A stretch of 42,834 bases of DNA from JANPCX01 sp031431125 (lineage in GTDB: Bacteria; Pseudomonadota; Gammaproteobacteria; Burkholderiales; Burkholderiaceae_C): the NCBI GenBank assembly GCA_031431125.1, contig JANPCX010000088.1, positions 1-42,834 on the forward strand, written 5' to 3'. This document shows positions 1 to 7,937 of the stretch, in pieces. The notes beneath the pieces are model-generated. The model was given only the letters and a program-made list of their open reading frames with translations, had not been told where the DNA came from and ran no database searches. Positions within the stretch are counted from its first letter, which is position 1. Each line of letters opens with the position of its first letter. The position numbers and the translations under genes were made by a program.

Positions 1-23
1 TCGTAAACCTCTTCAAATCTCAT
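1..23 (-). CDS. Transposase, first codons only (runs off the left end)
   Basis: The minus-strand ATG at 23 starts MRFEEVY before the window ends. The identical start is found at 42811 on the plus strand. The N-terminus resembles ISNCY-family (IS1202 group) transposases, which continue with a helix-turn-helix and an rve-type DDE core. Nothing beyond the start can be checked here. Confidence 0.5.
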
Positions 24-138
24 GATCCGGCTTCCTTGCATCAAGTGCGCCCGGCTCAGTTGTGGTGCGAACATCGCACCTCCCCTAAACCGGACAGATT
101 ACTTGCTACAGCTCCGGACAGATCATTTGCTCTCTACA
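1..138 (-). mobile_element. Terminus of an insertion sequence (left copy, partial)
   Basis: These 138 bases are the exact reverse complement of 42696..42833, so the same IS end closes both sides of the window. On the minus strand it runs from the tip near 138 to a start codon at 23 that opens a transposase reading out of the window. Next to the tip are two similar direct units, CCGGACAGATTACTTGCT and CCGGACAGATCATTTGCT (93..133), as is common for transposase-binding sites at IS ends. The translated beginning MRFEEVYE matches what I remember of ISNCY (IS1202/ISDol1-like) transposases, but eight residues are too few to prove a family. The exact tip cannot be placed because only one junction per copy is visible. 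Confidence 0.85.
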
Positions 139-299
139 CCAGTTTCAATGGCGGCGTCGATGAACTCGTCTTGGCTCACCATGACACCGAGGTTGACGAT
201 CTTGAAGCCTTGTTCGGTCAACACGTGGTCAATGATTTTGTTGCCAACCGCATGGCAGTCAGCACCGATCACGCCCAGGATGAGGGTGGGTTTGTACAT
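123..299 (-). pseudogene. glmS: Methylaspartate mutase small (S/sigma) subunit, truncated by IS
   Basis: Reading leftwards from ATG 299 (SD-like GGAG at 307..310, 7 nt before the ATG) the product begins MYKPTLILGVIGADCHAVGN and continues to AAIETG, then runs into the IS and stops at 123..125. The DxH motif, here D-C-H (ADCHAVGNKI), is the cobalamin-coordinating motif of the B12-binding small subunit of glutamate mutase, which with the E subunit interconverts glutamate and 3-methylaspartate. The family is about 130-150 residues long; only about 54 native codons remain, plus a few IS-derived residues, so most of the B12-binding Rossmann fold is lost in this copy. The remaining part should lie beyond the IS. 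Identification rests on a strong N-terminal match. Confidence 0.8.
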
Positions 300-517
300 G
301 GTGAGTCTCCGTCAGGGTTTGAAAGACAGTGTGGGCTGCGGCCCATCGATGGATGTCAGTGTAGATCAGTAATAATGATGTATTAATGTAAATAGATAAG
401 AGTTAATGAAGTTAATTGGGTTCGTCAAAGTTGTCACTGCCGTTTGGGCTCCGGTTTCTATCGTCGGCCACGGGTGAGTTCTGGCCCTTGGTCAACGGCG
501 GCACCCAGGCAGCCTCC

Positions 518-523
518 TAGAAT
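518..523 (+). promoter_or_regulatory. TAGAAT -10 element of uvrD, probably leaderless
   Basis: TAGAAT in the context CTCCTAGAAT lies 6 nt before the uvrD ATG at 530, and no Shine-Dalgarno sequence is present. With normal -10 to +1 spacing the transcript would begin at or next to the A of the ATG. The same octamer precedes tctB and phaR and, on the other strand, the DUF2782 gene. The -35 region is poor. The rest of 300..517 shows no gene. Confidence 0.5.
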
Positions 524-529
524 CTGCGG

Positions 530-2986
530 ATGACCCCCAGCCCCTCTGATTCACACGCCGTCCCGCCCTGGGACGCCGACCTGCCCCTTTTTGAAGAAGA
601 CCAGCGTGAGGATGCGTCGCCTGTACAGATAGAAGGTGGTTTGAATTCGATCGAGGCCGCCCGGCCCTCGGGGCTGCTGCAAGGCCTCAACCCCGAACAA
701 CTGGCGGCGGTGACATTGCCCGCGCAGTCGGCCCTGATCCTGGCCGGCGCCGGGTCCGGCAAAACCCGCGTGCTCACGACGCGCATTGCCTGGTTGATTC
801 AAACCGGCCAGCTCTCGCCGGGTGGCGTGCTGGCGGTGACCTTCACCAACAAAGCAGCCAAAGAAATGCTCACACGGCTGTCGGCCATGCTGCCCCTGCC
901 CGTGCGCGGCATGTGGATAGGCACCTTCCATGGCCTGTGCAACCGCTTTTTGCGCGCGCATTGGAAGCTGGCGGCGCTGCCACAGGGTTTTCAGATTCTG
1001 GATTCGAGTGACCAGCTGTCTTCGGTCAAACGCCTCATCAAGGCGATGAACCTGGACGAAGAACGGTATGTGCCCAAACAGGTGACCTGGTTCATCGCGG
1101 GCAACAAGGAAGACGGCCTGCGTCCCAAAGACGTGGAAGTGCGCGATGAAAACAGCCGCGTGCTGGTGCAGGTTTACCAAGCCTATGAAGAGCAATGCCA
1201 ACGCGAAGGCGTGGTTGATTTTGCCGAGCTGATGCTGCGCACCTACGAGTTGATGCGCGACAACCAGTCCTTGCGTGAACACTACCAACACCGTTTCCAG
1301 CATGTGCTGGTGGACGAGTTTCAAGACACCAACAAGTTGCAATACGCCTGGCTCAAAATGTTTGCCGGCAAACAAGCGGCGGTGATGGCCGTGGGCGACG
1401 ACGACCAAAGCATCTACGCGTTTCGGGGTGCACAGGTCGGCAACATGATGGACTTTGAGCGCGAGTTCCGCGTGCAGCAAGTCATCAAACTCGAGCGCAA
1501 CTACCGCAGCTTTGGCAACATCCTCGATGCTGCGAACGAGCTGATCGCCCACAACACCAAACGCCTGGGTAAAAACCTCAGTACCGAAGCCGGGCCGGGT
1601 GAGCCGGTGCGGGTGGTGGAATCCACCAGCGACTTTGGCGAGGCCCAGTGGTTGGTGGAGGAAGTGCAGCAACTGCACCGCGAGGGCCTGGCCCGCCATG
1701 AAGTCGCTTTGCTCTACCGCAGCAACGCGCAAAGCCGGGTGCTGGAGAGCGCGCTTTTTAACGCCAGCATTCCTTACAAGGTGTATGGCGGCTTGCGCTT
1801 CTTCGAACGCGCGGAAGTCAAACACGCGCTGAGTTACTTGCGCCTGGTTGAAAACGGCAACGACGACACCAGTTTTTTGCGCGTGGTCAATTTCCCCACC
1901 CGCGGCATTGGTGCGCGCAGCATTGAACTGTTGCAAGACGCTGCCCGCAGCAGTGGCCGCAGCCTCTTTCAAAGCGTGGGTGCGGTGCCGGGCAAAGCCG
2001 GTGTGAATCTGCAAGCTTTCGTGGCGCTGATTGAACGCATGCGGGCCGCCACCCTTGGGCTCAACCTGCGCGAAATCATCGAGCACATGCTGCATGAATC
2101 GGGTTTGGTGGCCTTCTACAAAACCGACAAAGAAGGCCAAGACCGACTGGAAAATTTGGACGAACTCGTCAACGCCGCCGAAGCTTTTGTGACGCAAGAA
2201 GGTTTTGGCAAAGACGCGGTGGCGCTGCCGGTGGATGAACAGGGCGGCGTTCCCGGTGAAGCCACCGACAACCCGCTTACGGGTGCCCAAGCCCCCGACC
2301 TGGAGACGGGCGAAATCATGTCGCCCTTGGCCGCCTTTCTGACCCATGCCTCATTGGAGGCAGGCGACAACCAAGCCCAAGCCGGTCAAGACGCGATTCA
2401 GCTGATGACGGTGCATGCGGCCAAGGGCCTGGAGTTTGATGCGGTCTTCATCACTGGCTTGGAAGAGGGTCTCTTTCCGCACGAAAACAGCGTGGCCGAG
2501 TTGGCCGGTTTGGAAGAAGAACGCCGCCTCATGTACGTGGCCATCACGCGTGCGCGCAAGCGGCTGTACCTCAGTTTCAGCCAAACCCGCATGCTGCACG
2601 GCCAAACCCGCTACAGCGTGAAGAGCCGCTTTTTTGATGAGTTGCCCGAAGGGGCCTTGAAGTGGATCACACCGCGCCACCAAGGTTTTGGATCGGGTTA
2701 TGCACGCGAGTACCAAAACGCCTGGTCCAAGGGTCAGGGTTTGGGTTCCATGGTGGGCACCGGCCGCGAGCCGCTGGGCGCACCGAGGCAAGCCGTTCCG
2801 TTTCAACCCGCAGCACCGTCACACGGCCTGCGCGTCGGGCAAAACGTCTTCCACACCAAGTTTGGCGAGGGTGTGGTGCTGACCTTGGAAGGCAGCGGCC
2901 AAGACGCCCGCGCCCAAGTCAACTTCGGCCGCCACGGCTCCAAGTGGTTGGCGCTGAGCGTGGCCAAGTTGACACCGGTGGATTGA
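530..2986 (+). CDS. uvrD: UvrD/PcrA-family DNA helicase (DNA helicase II)
   Basis: 818-residue superfamily 1A 3'-5' DNA helicase acting in nucleotide excision and mismatch repair in the cytoplasm. Visible motifs in order: Q-motif region LNPEQLAAV (about 53-61), Walker A AGAGSGKT (72-79), VDEFQDTN (motif II), GDDDQSIYAFRGA (III), LERNYRS (IV), TVHAAKGLEFDAVF (V) and YVAITRARKRLY (VI). The last 45 or so residues, from VFHTKFGEGVVL, form the Tudor-like tail known from UvrD/PcrA. It is longer than E. coli UvrD (720 aa), partly through a 50-residue acidic N-terminal extension and an insert around 560-610. The start follows a TAGAAT -10 box by 6 nt. It converges on the sterol-desaturase gene 43 bp downstream. 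Rep is the main alternative, but the Tudor-like end favours UvrD. Confidence 0.93.
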   Translation: MTPSPSDSHAVPPWDADLPLFEEDQREDASPVQIEGGLNSIEAARPSGLLQGLNPEQLAAVTLPAQSALILAGAGSGKTRVLTTRIAWLIQTGQLSPGGVLAVTFTNKAAKEMLTRLSAMLPLPVRGMWIGTFHGLCNRFLRAHWKLAALPQGFQILDSSDQLSSVKRLIKAMNLDEERYVPKQVTWFIAGNKEDGLRPKDVEVRDENSRVLVQVYQAYEEQCQREGVVDFAELMLRTYELMRDNQSLREHYQHRFQHVLVDEFQDTNKLQYAWLKMFAGKQAAVMAVGDDDQSIYAFRGAQVGNMMDFEREFRVQQVIKLERNYRSFGNILDAANELIAHNTKRLGKNLSTEAGPGEPVRVVESTSDFGEAQWLVEEVQQLHREGLARHEVALLYRSNAQSRVLESALFNASIPYKVYGGLRFFERAEVKHALSYLRLVENGNDDTSFLRVVNFPTRGIGARSIELLQDAARSSGRSLFQSVGAVPGKAGVNLQAFVALIERMRAATLGLNLREIIEHMLHESGLVAFYKTDKEGQDRLENLDELVNAAEAFVTQEGFGKDAVALPVDEQGGVPGEATDNPLTGAQAPDLETGEIMSPLAAFLTHASLEAGDNQAQAGQDAIQLMTVHAAKGLEFDAVFITGLEEGLFPHENSVAELAGLEEERRLMYVAITRARKRLYLSFSQTRMLHGQTRYSVKSRFFDELPEGALKWITPRHQGFGSGYAREYQNAWSKGQGLGSMVGTGREPLGAPRQAVPFQPAAPSHGLRVGQNVFHTKFGEGVVLTLEGSGQDARAQVNFGRHGSKWLALSVAKLTPVD

Positions 2987-3029
2987 AGGCCGGTCAACCA
3001 AGCATCTCAAACGCTCAGGCGAATGACGG

Positions 3030-3941
3030 CTACCGCTTGAAGGGCAGCATCAGCACGCGGCCAATGGCGTCGCTGGCGGGGTATTGATCGGGGTCTTGCA
3101 CTCCGAGCGCCGAAGGCAATTGGTTGGGACGGTAAACAAAGGTTCCGAATACCAAGTCCCAAAACGGTGTCAACACACCAAAGTTTTTGGCCTCCTGAAG
3201 TTGGACGCTGTGGTGGTAGCGGTGCAGCTCTGTGCCAACCAACAGGTAGTTCAGCGGGCCGGCTTTGATGTCGACATTGAAATGCGACACCAAGCCCTGC
3301 AAACCCAGCAGTGCATTGAATAGAAAAATTGTTTCAGGTCTGGCGCCCAACAATACCAAAGGCAACTGCACGATCGTCAGCGACACCAAAAAATTCAGCG
3401 GGTGTCCGACAGGGTGCATCAGCAGATAGACCTTGATTGGCAGGTGGTGCGCGACGTGCACTTTCCACAACCACGCACCCAAGCGGCCCCGTCCCTCATG
3501 GCTAAGGCGATGAAACCAATATTGAAAAAACTCGAACACCAGGAGCAGCCCCACGAACTCCACCGCCACCGATGAATGGGCAATCAGACCAGTGTTCAAT
3601 CGACTCCAGTCCAACGCCAACCAACCCAGTCCCAGTTTCACCAGGCCGGCGATGCCGCCATTGACGACCATGTATTTCAGATCACGCCGAAAACTGGCCC
3701 AGGTCATTTTCCACTCGGCCTTGGCGGGGTGCAGGTATTCAACAAGCAACAGAACAAGCATGCGGGCGATTGCCCACCAAACAAAAACAGATGCCAGATT
3801 CCATTGCTGGTTCAAGGCGATGAAAAAAAGTGAAATCGTGCTGATCAAAAGCAGCGGGTAAAAACAATACGACACCAGGGTGTCCATGTGGCGCTTGTCG
3901 CCGAAGGTGGATGCAATTGTTTTGGTGGTCATGAAGTTCAC
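3030..3941 (-). CDS. Sterol desaturase / fatty acid hydroxylase family membrane protein
   Basis: 303-residue integral membrane protein of the fatty acid hydroxylase superfamily (PF04116), whose members use a di-iron centre held by histidine clusters to hydroxylate or desaturate lipids. The histidine motifs are visible: HRLSHE, HVAHH and HRYHH, with hydrophobic segments before and between them and an N-terminal pair of membrane helices (about 23-45 and 48-70). The substrate cannot be told from sequence. The GTG start at 3941 overlaps the stop of the upstream DUF2141 gene by 3 nt (translational coupling); an in-frame ATG at 3932 is an alternative. Both genes lie divergent to a TetR regulator across a palindromic operator candidate, which suggests regulated expression. 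Confidence 0.87.
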   Translation of the reverse strand: MNFMTTKTIASTFGDKRHMDTLVSYCFYPLLLISTISLFFIALNQQWNLASVFVWWAIARMLVLLLVEYLHPAKAEWKMTWASFRRDLKYMVVNGGIAGLVKLGLGWLALDWSRLNTGLIAHSSVAVEFVGLLLVFEFFQYWFHRLSHEGRGRLGAWLWKVHVAHHLPIKVYLLMHPVGHPLNFLVSLTIVQLPLVLLGARPETIFLFNALLGLQGLVSHFNVDIKAGPLNYLLVGTELHRYHHSVQLQEAKNFGVLTPFWDLVFGTFVYRPNQLPSALGVQDPDQYPASDAIGRVLMLPFKR

Positions 3942-4429
3942 TTCACGGCGATGTCGATGGACGACGTGCTCGCATTGACATCAAATGCGAGCTTGTGGGA
4001 GTCGGGCAAGCCCGAGAACAGCGTTAACTGGAAGCCATTGGAGTAACCGAGAGGCTCTGCAGGCAGGCGCAGAAAATTGTGGTCGATGTCGTTGTTGCTG
4101 TTGAGGTCATGAAAAACCATCACCGCGTACCGGCCTGCTTTGAGCGCCGAGAAAGTGAGTGAGGCCTGTTTTTCAACAATGGCCTTTATTTGTCGGTCAC
4201 GCGTTGGACCAAAGACGTCGTCACCTTCCAAAAAGAGTTTGGCGACCACTTGGCCCTGGTTGCTTTTCAGTCCCAACACATTGATTCGCAGCGTCAAATG
4301 ATCCGTTGATTGGGTTTGTGCCAGAGTAACCGGAGCGCAGCACAGGATCATCACACTGAGCATGACGACCCGGAACACGGCGTTGATGTGGTGAAGTCCT
4401 GCAGTGCAATGTGGCTTGGACGCTGGCAT
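3938..4429 (-). CDS. DUF2141 secreted protein
   Basis: 163-residue protein with an N-terminal hydrophobic stretch (MLSVMILCCAPVTLAQ, about 23-38) that looks like a signal peptide ending at AQ, followed by a DUF2141 domain. The family signature is clear in YAVMVFHDLNSNNDIDHNF and the following LPAEPLGYSN. DUF2141 proteins are small beta-sandwich-like exported proteins of unknown function, often next to carotenoid, lipid or sterol-related enzymes. Here it overlaps and probably co-transcribes with the sterol-desaturase gene. The start at 4429 gives an unusually long n-region and lies very close to a possible -10 (GATAAA); an internal Met at residue 23 or 27 could be the real start. Confidence 0.8.
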   Translation of the reverse strand: MPASKPHCTAGLHHINAVFRVVMLSVMILCCAPVTLAQTQSTDHLTLRINVLGLKSNQGQVVAKLFLEGDDVFGPTRDRQIKAIVEKQASLTFSALKAGRYAVMVFHDLNSNNDIDHNFLRLPAEPLGYSNGFQLTLFSGLPDSHKLAFDVNASTSSIDIAVK

Positions 4430-4448
4430 GGATTTTTATCTCGTGGTG

Positions 4449-4465
4449 TTGGACACGATGTCCAA
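4449..4465. promoter_or_regulatory. Palindromic operator candidate for the TetR regulator
   Basis: TTGGACA-CGA-TGTCCAA is a perfect 7-3-7 inverted repeat in the 148-bp gap between the divergent DUF2141 and tetR genes. It lies 20 bp from the DUF2141 ORF start and 112 bp from the tetR ATG. Its left half on either strand (TTGGAC) could double as a -35 hexamer. Size and position suit a TetR-family dimer that represses its own gene and the divergent operon. The assignment is inferred from symmetry and position. Confidence 0.6.
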
Positions 4466-4577
4466 TAAACTACATCATGACCGCCATCTTGCGGCCACAA
4501 TCCAGACGCGCAAAGCACCTCGCTCGGGTGTTTGTTCAATAGCAGACAGAACCCGTGAGGTTGTTCAGGAGAGTTTT

Positions 4578-5159
4578 ATGAAAATCCGGTTACCCGTTTC
4601 GACGGAGCCTGTAGACCGCCGCGTCCAACGCACCCGCGACTCGCTTCGAGAAGCCTTGATGGAACTGATGGTGGAACGCGGATGGGATGCGATTGATGTG
4701 CAGGCCCTGTGTGAGTGCGCCAACGTGGGCCGATCCACGTTCTACATGCACTATGGCAGCAAAGAAGACCTGCTCAAGTCCAACTTTGCCGGCTTGCGCG
4801 ACGCACTTCTCGGACAGGCCAATGCAGCCGCGTTGCAACCCGGCCCACTGAATTTTTTGCCCGGGCTGCTGGCCCATGTCTATGAAGCGCGGGCCGTTTT
4901 CCGTGCCTTGTTGGGGCGCAGATCGGGTCACTATGTGCAAGACCGCTTTCGTGAGTTGCTGGTTGAGTTGGTGACACGAGGGTTGGCGTCCAAGCCAGAA
5001 CGAGGCTGGCAGGGTTCCGTTCAAGCCCACTACCTGGCTGGCGCTTTGTTTGAAGTCATGGTCTGGTGGTTGGGTAGCAACCGGCCACACAAGCCCAAAG
5101 AGATCGAAGCCCTTTTTCTCCAGTGGAGTCGTTCCGCGCTCGTCGTATTGCCAAAGTAG
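4578..5159 (+). CDS. TetR/AcrR-family transcriptional regulator
   Basis: 193-residue one-component repressor. The N-terminal DNA-binding domain is visible at about 15-62: RVQRTRDSLREALMELMVER, then the helix-turn-helix VQALCECANVGRSTFYMHYG with the family-typical STFY(M)HYGSKEDLL. The rest is an all-helical ligand/dimerisation domain with no recognisable ligand signature. I chose ATG 4578 because AGGAG lies 8 nt upstream, rather than the longer frame opening at 4404, whose extra residues do not look like protein. It is divergent to DUF2141/sterol desaturase and faces a 17-bp palindrome, so those genes and itself are the probable targets. Inducer unknown. Confidence 0.88.
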   Translation: MKIRLPVSTEPVDRRVQRTRDSLREALMELMVERGWDAIDVQALCECANVGRSTFYMHYGSKEDLLKSNFAGLRDALLGQANAAALQPGPLNFLPGLLAHVYEARAVFRALLGRRSGHYVQDRFRELLVELVTRGLASKPERGWQGSVQAHYLAGALFEVMVWWLGSNRPHKPKEIEALFLQWSRSALVVLPK

Positions 5160-5304
5160 AGGTGTCTGCGCAATGCGGTCATGTCACCGCGTTTTATTGA
5201 AGTTTTGGGGCTTCGGAGCTGAGTGGTGGTCACTGAGCGTGACCAGGTGCATGCAGGTGCATTGATGGTGGAGCGCATCAGAGACATCAGCGTTTGACTT
5301 AAAA

Positions 5305-5322
5305 CTGTCACCTTGCCGTCAT
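5305..5322 (+). promoter_or_regulatory. Pho box candidate upstream of phoX
   Basis: CTGTCAC-CTTG-CCGTCAT reproduces the PhoB recognition architecture of two CTGTCAT-like 7-mers separated by 4 bp; each half matches the consensus at 6 of 7 positions. It lies 77 bp before the phoX ATG, a normal position for a PhoB-activated promoter. The rest of the 240-bp gap 5160..5399 shows no gene. Binding is inferred; the downstream gene is a phosphatase, which makes phosphate-starvation control very plausible. Confidence 0.65.
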
Positions 5323-5399
5323 GTTGTTGACACCTGATTCCTCGACCATGCGTGCACTGAAACCAGATGTTGCAGTGCCCCCATTTGACGAGGAATTCC

Positions 5400-7652
5400 A
5401 TGAACAAACCATTCGACCTGCCCGCTACCATCGTCCACGACGACGAGCTTGACCTTAACACCTCTGGCAACGCCAGCTTCAACCAAGTGCTCGATGCACG
5501 CTTGTCGCGTCGCTCCATGCTGCGCAGTGGCATGGGCACGGCCGGTGCGGCTGTGCTGGGCACCTGGGGCCTCACCGCCTGCGGTGGTGGTGGTGACGAC
5601 GCCCCAGCGGTGGTGACACCAGCTGCAACCAACACCATCAGCAAACTCAATTTCGCCGCCGTGCCGAAGAACGTGCTCGATGTGGTGACGGTGCCCACTG
5701 GCTACAGCACCAGTGTCTTGATTGCTTTGGGTGATCCACTGGCTGCCAGCACCCCGGCCTACAAAAACGACGGTACCGACACCGACTTTGAAAACCGCAG
5801 TGGCGACCACCATGACGGCATGGAGTACTTCGGTTTGTCGGCCGACGGCACAAAACGAGAAGCCACCAGCAGCGAGCGCGGTTTGCTCGTGATGAACCAC
5901 GAAGCCCTGACCGACCAGTTCTTGCATGCCGCAGGCGTGACGCCCAACCCGCGCCCAGCGTCGGAGTCGGACAAAGAAATCCCAGCCCACGGTGTCAGCA
6001 TTGTCGAAGTGCGCAAAACCGCAGGCAAGTTCGCCTACGTGCAGTCCTCCACCTACAACCGCCGCGTTACCCCGTTCACCCCGGTTCAACTGTCGGGCCC
6101 GGCACGTGGCAATGCCTTGATGAAAACCAAGTACTCGGCAGATGGCACCGCCACACGCGGCACCATCAACAACTGCGGCACGGGTTACACGCCTTGGGGC
6201 ACCTACCTCACCGGCGAAGAAAATTGGGCGGGTTACTTCACCCGCAGCGCCACTGACAACGCCGCACGTGTGGGCATTGATGCCAAAGGTGTGGCCTCGC
6301 TCAACCGTTATGGCCGTACCCAAGGTTCAGCCAGCCGCCATGGCTGGGAAACCTCAGGCTCGGACGACAAATACGCTCGTTTCAACCTGAGCAAAACCGG
6401 CGCGTCGCTCGACGGAATCGATGACTACCGCCACGAGCTCAACGGCATGGGTTACATCGTTGAGATCGATCCCTACGACAAAAACGTCGCCATCAAAAAA
6501 CGCACAGGCCTCGGTCGTTTCGCCCACGAAAGCGCTGCCTTCGGCAAACTCACCGCTGGCAAACCCGTGGCGGTGTACCAAGGCGATGATTCGCGCGGCG
6601 AGTACATCTACAAATTCGTCTCCAACGCCAACTGGGACAACGCCGACTTCAGCCCCGCCAACCGCATCACCACCGGCGACAAATACCTCGACAGCGGCAA
6701 GCTCTATGTCGCCAAGTTCAATGCCGACGGCACAGGCAACTGGATTGAGCTTTCCATCAGCAATCCGCTCATCTCGGGTTACACCACCTACACCTTTGCC
6801 GACCAAGGCGATGTGCTGATCAACGCACGTTTGGCCGCCGATGCCCTGGGCGCCACCAAGATGGACCGCCCCGAATGGTGTGCAGTGCACCCCACCACCG
6901 GTGAAATCTATTACACCCTCACCAACAACAGCAACCGCAAAGTGCAACCGGCCGCAGGCCAGTTCGCACTCGATGCCGCCAACCCACGTTCCTACAGCGA
7001 CTCCTTTGCGGGCGGCGCAGCAGGCTCACCGGGCAACGTCAACGGCCACATCATCCGCGTGCGCGAAGTGGCGGACAACACGGCGGCGGTGACTTTCACT
7101 TGGGACGTTTACCTCTTTGGTAGCGAGTCAGGTGCCAGCGCCAGCAGCATCAACCTGTCTGCGCTCACCGCCGACCAGGACATGTCCAGCCCCGACGGTC
7201 TGTGGTTCAGCCAAGCCACCAAGCTGTGCTGGATTCAAACCGATGACGGCTCCTACACCGACGTGTCCAACTGCATGATGCTGGCCGGTGTGCCTGGCAC
7301 CGTGGGCGATGGTGCCAAAACCACGCTCAGCTACACCCGCACCGACGGCACCACGCTGACGGTGGACACCTATGTCGGCAAAAAGCCCACCAGCGACGTG
7401 CTCAAACGTTTCTTGGTCGGCCCGGTCGACTGCGAAATCACCGGTGCGGCTGAAACGCCCGATGGCAAAACCATGTTCATCAACATTCAGCATCCCGGTG
7501 AAGCCATCACCAAAGCCACTGTGACCGACCCGACCAAGTACTTGAGCCGCTGGCCTGGTAACACCGGCTACGGCGCGGGCGGTGTCAACGCACGCCCACG
7601 TTCGGCGACCATCGTGATCACCAAAAACGACGGCGGTTTGATCGGTAGCTGA
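5400..7652 (+). CDS. phoX: PhoX-family alkaline phosphatase (DUF839), Tat-exported
   Basis: 750-residue secreted phosphatase of the PhoX family (PF05787), Ca/Fe-dependent phosphomonoesterases that release phosphate from organic esters outside the cytoplasm. A twin-arginine motif SRRSML (36-41) precedes a hydrophobic stretch ending LTAC (58-61), which fits a lipobox, so the protein may be a Tat-exported lipoprotein. Downstream is the family block NNCGTGYTPWGTYLTGEENW with its conserved Cys and Glu, and later ESAAF, YQGDDSRGEY and RPEWCAVHP segments. The ATG at 5400 follows GAGGA by 5 nt; the frame could open 33 nt earlier, but without such a site. A Pho box lies upstream and a strong terminator directly follows, so it is probably monocistronic. 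Confidence 0.88.
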   Translation: MNKPFDLPATIVHDDELDLNTSGNASFNQVLDARLSRRSMLRSGMGTAGAAVLGTWGLTACGGGGDDAPAVVTPAATNTISKLNFAAVPKNVLDVVTVPTGYSTSVLIALGDPLAASTPAYKNDGTDTDFENRSGDHHDGMEYFGLSADGTKREATSSERGLLVMNHEALTDQFLHAAGVTPNPRPASESDKEIPAHGVSIVEVRKTAGKFAYVQSSTYNRRVTPFTPVQLSGPARGNALMKTKYSADGTATRGTINNCGTGYTPWGTYLTGEENWAGYFTRSATDNAARVGIDAKGVASLNRYGRTQGSASRHGWETSGSDDKYARFNLSKTGASLDGIDDYRHELNGMGYIVEIDPYDKNVAIKKRTGLGRFAHESAAFGKLTAGKPVAVYQGDDSRGEYIYKFVSNANWDNADFSPANRITTGDKYLDSGKLYVAKFNADGTGNWIELSISNPLISGYTTYTFADQGDVLINARLAADALGATKMDRPEWCAVHPTTGEIYYTLTNNSNRKVQPAAGQFALDAANPRSYSDSFAGGAAGSPGNVNGHIIRVREVADNTAAVTFTWDVYLFGSESGASASSINLSALTADQDMSSPDGLWFSQATKLCWIQTDDGSYTDVSNCMMLAGVPGTVGDGAKTTLSYTRTDGTTLTVDTYVGKKPTSDVLKRFLVGPVDCEITGAAETPDGKTMFINIQHPGEAITKATVTDPTKYLSRWPGNTGYGAGGVNARPRSATIVITKNDGGLIGS

Positions 7653-7681
7653 TCGTCTTCTTCTTTCTCTCAAGGGAACTC

Positions 7682-7712
7682 GGCCGCCAGTTTTTTTGGC
7701 GGCCTTTTTTTT
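7682..7712 (+). terminator. Rho-independent terminator of phoX
   Basis: GGCCGCCA (7682-7689), loop GTTTTTT, TGGCGGCC (7697-7704), then eight Ts. An 8-bp perfect GC-rich stem with a U-tract, 29 bp after the phoX stop. Confidence 0.93.
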
Positions 7713-7767
7713 GTTGTGTCAGCAGCGTGTGATTCGATGTGATGTGCGAGCGGGCCGGTCAGCATGC

Positions 7768-7866
7768 CGTCATTCCCGAGTAGGCGGGAATCCAGGCGGT
7801 GCCTGAATGCCCTCGAATGCAGCATCAGCGAAGACCAACTGGATTCCCGCCTGCGCGGGAATGACG
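7768..7866. repeat. Paired palindromic intergenic repeat (REP/BIME-like)
   Basis: Two 28-bp units, CGTCATTCCCGAGTAGGCGG-type at 7768-7795 and its inverted partner at 7839-7866, face each other around a 43-bp spacer. Each unit is itself a small palindrome (ATTCCCGC..GCGGGAAT). A second copy with the same arrangement occurs at 41512..41610. Such elements are common between genes in Burkholderiales, usually near 3' ends. The remaining part of 7653..7937 holds only the phoX terminator and a Shine-Dalgarno sequence. Confidence 0.85.
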
Positions 7867-7937
7867 CGTCAACTGAAAGTGGCTGCGACACACATCACTT
7901 TGAATGGCACCCCACGTACAAAAGGAGTTGCGAGTCT

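Noticed and set aside
551..2347. 598-codon open frame antisense to uvrD
   Set aside because: It mirrors the helicase gene in a GC-rich genome; its translation is rich in His/Gln and lacks any recognisable domain, while the plus strand carries all helicase motifs.
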